Positions 61,234 through 64,000 of a DNA stretch of 64,000 nucleotides are shown here, one piece after another (the first letter of the stretch is position 1; each line of letters opens with the position of its first letter). The DNA comes from Isoetes taiwanensis. Lineage: Eukaryota; Streptophyta; Lycopodiopsida; Isoetales; Isoetaceae. The stretch covers positions 7,088,095 through 7,152,094 of the forward strand of contig JAJEKV010000063.1 in NCBI GenBank assembly GCA_021234155.1, written 5' to 3'. A program made the position numbers and the translations under genes. The notes under the pieces are model-generated. The model saw only the letters and a list, made by a program, of their open reading frames with translations. It had not been told where the DNA came from and did no database searches.

Positions 61234-61796
61234 CTGTAAGAGAACAGTGAGAGAAAAGGTTGGAAGACAAAACATGTTTTCTGCAAAACTCACCCAGCCA
61301 CTAAAGTTAACTGTGTGCTCTCTGATTGTGCTGTCTGTCGTACAAGTTGGGTAAAGAAGCTTGCACTCCTCCCAGTTTTCTAGGTTTAGTTGCTTCATCA
61401 ACTCGAACTGGCAGGTGAATGTCCTTCTGACTGGAAGAAGAAAAAGATTGTAATTCTAAGTAAAGAAAAGAAGTACACGACAAAGCAGATGAGGCTTACG
61501 TCTTAGCCTCCTTAGCCATTTAATCTAGAGTGAATTCTTTGGCCACAACTTTTTTTAAAAGACGCACAATAATTTCCTTGCTCTTGAGACCCTGTAGTTG
61601 CGTTCACGGCACAATGCTCATGTTTTTTTGCTTTGCCTCACTACTTTTTTTCGGTTTTTTTCCACTAGAGCTAGTTTGTTCTTTAAGTTCACCATCCTCG
61701 AACATGCAGAAAATTCTTTCTTGAAGATCCCACATCTGTTAAAGGTCGAAGTCAAGTAGTTTAGTGTTGAAGAGCGTAACAGAGTTTATGTCATGA

Positions 61797-61989
61797 TATA
61801 AATTTATACCAACCATGTAAGGGTGCCACTGTATAAATTTATACCGTGCCCTGGCTCGGTATAAATTTATACAGGTCCAGAGCTCGGTTAAATTTATACC
61901 GAGCTCTGGACCTGTATAAATTTATACCGAGCCAGGGCACGGTATAAATTTATACAGTGGCACCCTTACATGGTTGGTATAAATTTATA
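61797..61989. repeat. Palindrome array 2: 193-bp near-perfect inverted repeat
   Basis: Seven units (cores near 61,797, 61,832, 61,860, 61,888, 61,915, 61,943 and 61,978). Spacers are mirrored: AACCATGTAAGGGTGCCACT against AGTGGCACCCTTACATGGTT, GTGCCCTGGCTC against GAGCCAGGGCAC, AGGTCCAGAGCTC against GAGCTCTGGACCT. The only break noticed is one base missing in the central unit. It lies in the 328-bp intron 61,736-62,063. Confidence 0.96.
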
Positions 61990-63046
61990 CAGCTCAAGGC
62001 TGCTACACAGTTTAAACCACGCTAAACATACTATTGAAAGACTCATTTAAAAGTTGTACTTACTTGACCATCTTTGAAAGCAGGCTGGAAGTAGTTGTCG
62101 TATTGCTTCACAACCATTATGGGCTTCTTATCCGAATCATAACTTAGGCAACACTCTGTCACACAGGCTTCCCGAAGTTCTTGGAGCTTGTTCTTTTGTT
62201 TTTTAAAGTCCTCTCCATGCATTTGTTTGAACTTCACATACTCTTGGTGCATGAATCGGATTTTTGTCTATAAGGCTCATCTTTAATCTAAAATCATTGT
62301 CGAGATTATGGCTCACGGCAATGACCTTAGCCTCTTCGTCTGTTAGCCCCACATAAATGTGCGCTTCCACGCTCTTCCAGACCTCGTTTCAGCTTTCTTC
62401 TTTTGATAGTTCTTTCCTTGCTTTATAACTATGTGTGCCACCAAGAACATAATACGTATAATCCTCGAAGTCAGCCTTCCTGTAATCTTTTAGTTGGTTG
62501 ACCTAACTTCTGTCAACCATGACAACGAGTGGCGACACATGTGCATATGGATTCCTTCTCATTCTTTGCTTTAGGATAGCCACATGTGCCGCGTATAACT
62601 TTCTCACCTGAAGCACTCTGACCCCATCTTCATTCTTTGGTGGCCTCTTAATCGTGCTCAGTGTCAAAGAAATAGTTTACTTTAGCAGCTTGGTCTCATT
62701 AACCCTTTTCAAAATAGCACTCGACTTGTCTGAGGGCCGCAAAACAATATCTGCCCCAAGAGCCTTTTGAAGCGCTTCTGCTGACTCCTCTATAGTCAAG
62801 GCCTTTGTGGTTCTTGACTTTTTTTTGGGCTGTGTTTCTACTACCAAGGCTTGCCTCTTAACCTTTCCTCTCGTCACCACCTCTTCCTCCTCTTCCTCTT
62901 CTTGTTCCTCCTCTGGTTCGCTATCTTTCTCCACGTCTTCCTTAGAACGTGGGTACCACAGACCTTTGGTCATAACCGTCACACAGTGTCACTGATGAAA
63001 GGATGTCCACTATGTCCTGTAGTGCAGGGTAAATTAAAAAGCTGAC

Positions 63047-63062
63047 GGTATAAATTTATACG
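63047..63062. repeat. Single palindrome unit in a 70-bp intron
   Basis: One GGTATAAATTTATAC(G) unit in the middle of the intron 63,017-63,086. It makes up nearly a quarter of the intron. Confidence 0.85.
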
Positions 63063-63686
63063 GTAAAGCCACAGAGATCAACTTACATAGCCAAGCTTGT
63101 AATTATCCGCAATGTAATCATGAAGATCTTTAGGCTTGACATGCTGATACGAAGCATTCTGCTGTTCAGAATGTACACAACATCCCCGTCGTCGTTCACG
63201 CAGTTCATGAGAAGCTCATCTTCATTTTCTGTGGCAGTTAAGCTTGTCATCTCGCCGGCGGGGTGGTAATCATCCGCCTTAAAATTCCCTCTCCATGTCT
63301 GACCACATAAGTACAGGTACGCATCAGTGGGGTAACGCTCTCTTGCTCCCCTGTGGACGTACCATGTCACATCTTTCAGTTCGTAGGTTTGCATCTTCGA
63401 TGTTTGTGTCTTCAACGGTTGTCCCTTGCTTTTGATAACAATCTTGGGGCTGAAAAGGCGCAAAAAAATCCTTTTTACATCAGGAAAACAGTTTTTTAAC
63501 ACAATTTTAAACACTTTAGCTCTAAGAAAAGTGGCTTAAAGAACCTTAAATTCGTGCTATTTTGCCCTTTTTTCTCTGGAAATAGGCCTTAAAACACAAC
63601 ACTAGTGTTCAAATAGTATGGTTCCGGACCTTTCTTTAGACATTCCACACCCATTCTAAATTTAAACCACAGAAGTAGTATCCCCG

Positions 63687-64000
63687 TATAAATTTATACC
63701 GCAAGTGTTTACGAACTGTTTCATTGAACGACTGTGGTCTTTTTCTGTATAAATTTATACCGAGAGGCCTCTGCTATGGTATAAATTTATACCCCTTGTG
63801 CTCAGACGGTATAAATTTATACCGTTGGAGAACACTCGCGGTATAAATTTATACCGGAAGAGTTCTGGAACGGTATAAATTTATACGCTCCGAGCACGAG
63901 CGGTATAAATTTATACCGAGAGAGTTCTGCAACGGTATAAATTTATACCGTCTGAGCACGAGCGGTATAAATTTATACCGTTGCAGAGCCCTCTCGGTAT
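63687..64000. repeat. Palindrome array 4, nine units plus a cut-off tenth
   Basis: Cores at 63,687, 63,748, 63,780, 63,810, 63,842, 63,874, 63,904, 63,936, 63,966, and a unit starting at 63,996 that is cut by the window end. From the second unit the spacing alternates at 30-32 bp. Two spacer kinds recur in both orientations: GAGAGAGTTCTGCAAC-like (16 bp) and GTCTGAGCACGAGC-like (14 bp). The array lies upstream of exon 63,449-63,087, in an intron or promoter region. Confidence 0.95.

Larger units (their letters stand above)
59755..63449 (-). pseudogene. ParB-like/N4-N6 amino-methyltransferase gene, probably decaying
   Basis: Exons on the minus strand: 63,449-63,087; 63,016-62,064; 61,735-61,500; 61,430-61,294; 61,233-60,791; 60,481-59,755. 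The first encodes text of unknown fold (TWYVHRGARERYPTDAYLYL). The second has a Glu-rich stretch and a basic KKKSR, then a ParB/Srx-like region: VRKLYAAHVAILKQRMRRNP, PLVVMVDRS, YYVLGGTHSYKARKEL (GxH motif), and VGLTDEEAKVIAVSHNLDND. The last two hold the methylase: motif IV ADIPYGF, then motif I DAFFGTGTTT and VVSVDID. Motif IV before motif I fits beta-type amino-methyltransferases (N4-cytosine or N6-adenine). Stops (after LLK, VDRS, KEES, SIVP) and frameshifts hit the middle exons. The last three exons join in phase and stay open. Its target base is unknown. Confidence 0.6.

Noticed and set aside
60550-62010. Array palindromes as TATA boxes or transcription terminators
   Set aside because: They lie in introns, are symmetrical and too numerous; nothing marks a promoter or terminator there.
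61500-63016. Stop-codon read-through or recoding in the ParB-like exon
   Set aside because: TAA, TAG and TGA all occur, along with frameshifts; decay explains this better than recoding.
63687-64000. CRISPR array
   Set aside because: Regular repeats and spacers look similar at first sight, but the repeat is 16 bp and fully palindromic, the spacers are 14-16 bp and recur in both orientations, and the setting is a plant nuclear gene without cas genes.

Overview
The window looks like nuclear DNA of a land plant with a large, repeat-laden genome. The evidence is GT-AG introns, Ty3/gypsy LTR retrotransposons primed by initiator-Met tRNA, LINE remnants, a MITE, and decayed or short multi-exon genes of plant type (DENN-domain, DExH helicase, FCP1-like phosphatase, glyoxalase-fold VOC protein). 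A seed-free plant (fern, lycophyte or bryophyte) is my guess from the SDGAASQFK-type transposase-like gene and the ParB-like/amino-methyltransferase gene. The sequence alone does not prove it. No rRNA, tRNA or CRISPR array was found, and bacterial features such as operons do not apply.

Layout. 1-1735: plus-strand LINE remnant with a pentanucleotide tail. 1.7-9.2 kb: AT-rich DNA without a recognisable gene. 9.2-12.65 kb: GC-richer minus-strand LINE of probably the same family. 14.2-18.4 kb: degenerate transposase-like gene, split by a strand-switching GGTGT/ACACC minisatellite and by a 321-bp MITE. 19.7-22.55 kb: minus-strand FCP1-type phosphatase pseudogene with a second minisatellite. 22.6-34.9 kb: mostly unassigned AT-rich DNA with many short duplications and a minus-strand retroelement end (PBS near 33.78 kb). 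34.9-40.5 kb: a near-complete Ty3/gypsy element whose LTRs carry a perfect heat-shock element; it holds the second copy of the MITE. 41.6-44.6 kb: pieces of a DExH helicase gene and of a DENN-domain gene. 46.5-47.1 kb: a two-exon Cys-rich reading. 48.4-49.4 kb: an apparently intact three-exon VOC gene, the best candidate for a working gene. 51-59.3 kb: two decayed copies of another gypsy family in inverted orientation. 59.8-64 kb: a minus-strand multi-exon gene joining a ParB/Srx-like region to an N4/N6 amino-methyltransferase. Its introns and upstream DNA carry arrays of the 16-bp palindrome GGTATAAATTTATACC.

The most notable system is that last one. About 24 copies of a 16-bp palindrome, spaced mostly 28-35 bp apart and often arranged as larger inverted repeats, lie in introns or upstream DNA of a gene whose product family (ParB-like plus DNA methylase) is typical of prokaryotic mobile elements. 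The upstream ParB part has several stops and frameshifts, whereas the two catalytic exons of the methylase are open and splice in phase. Second is the gypsy LTR with a four-unit heat-shock element, comparable in principle to heat-activated plant retrotransposons. Third is the paired 321-bp MITE with 22-bp terminal repeats and 4-bp target duplications.
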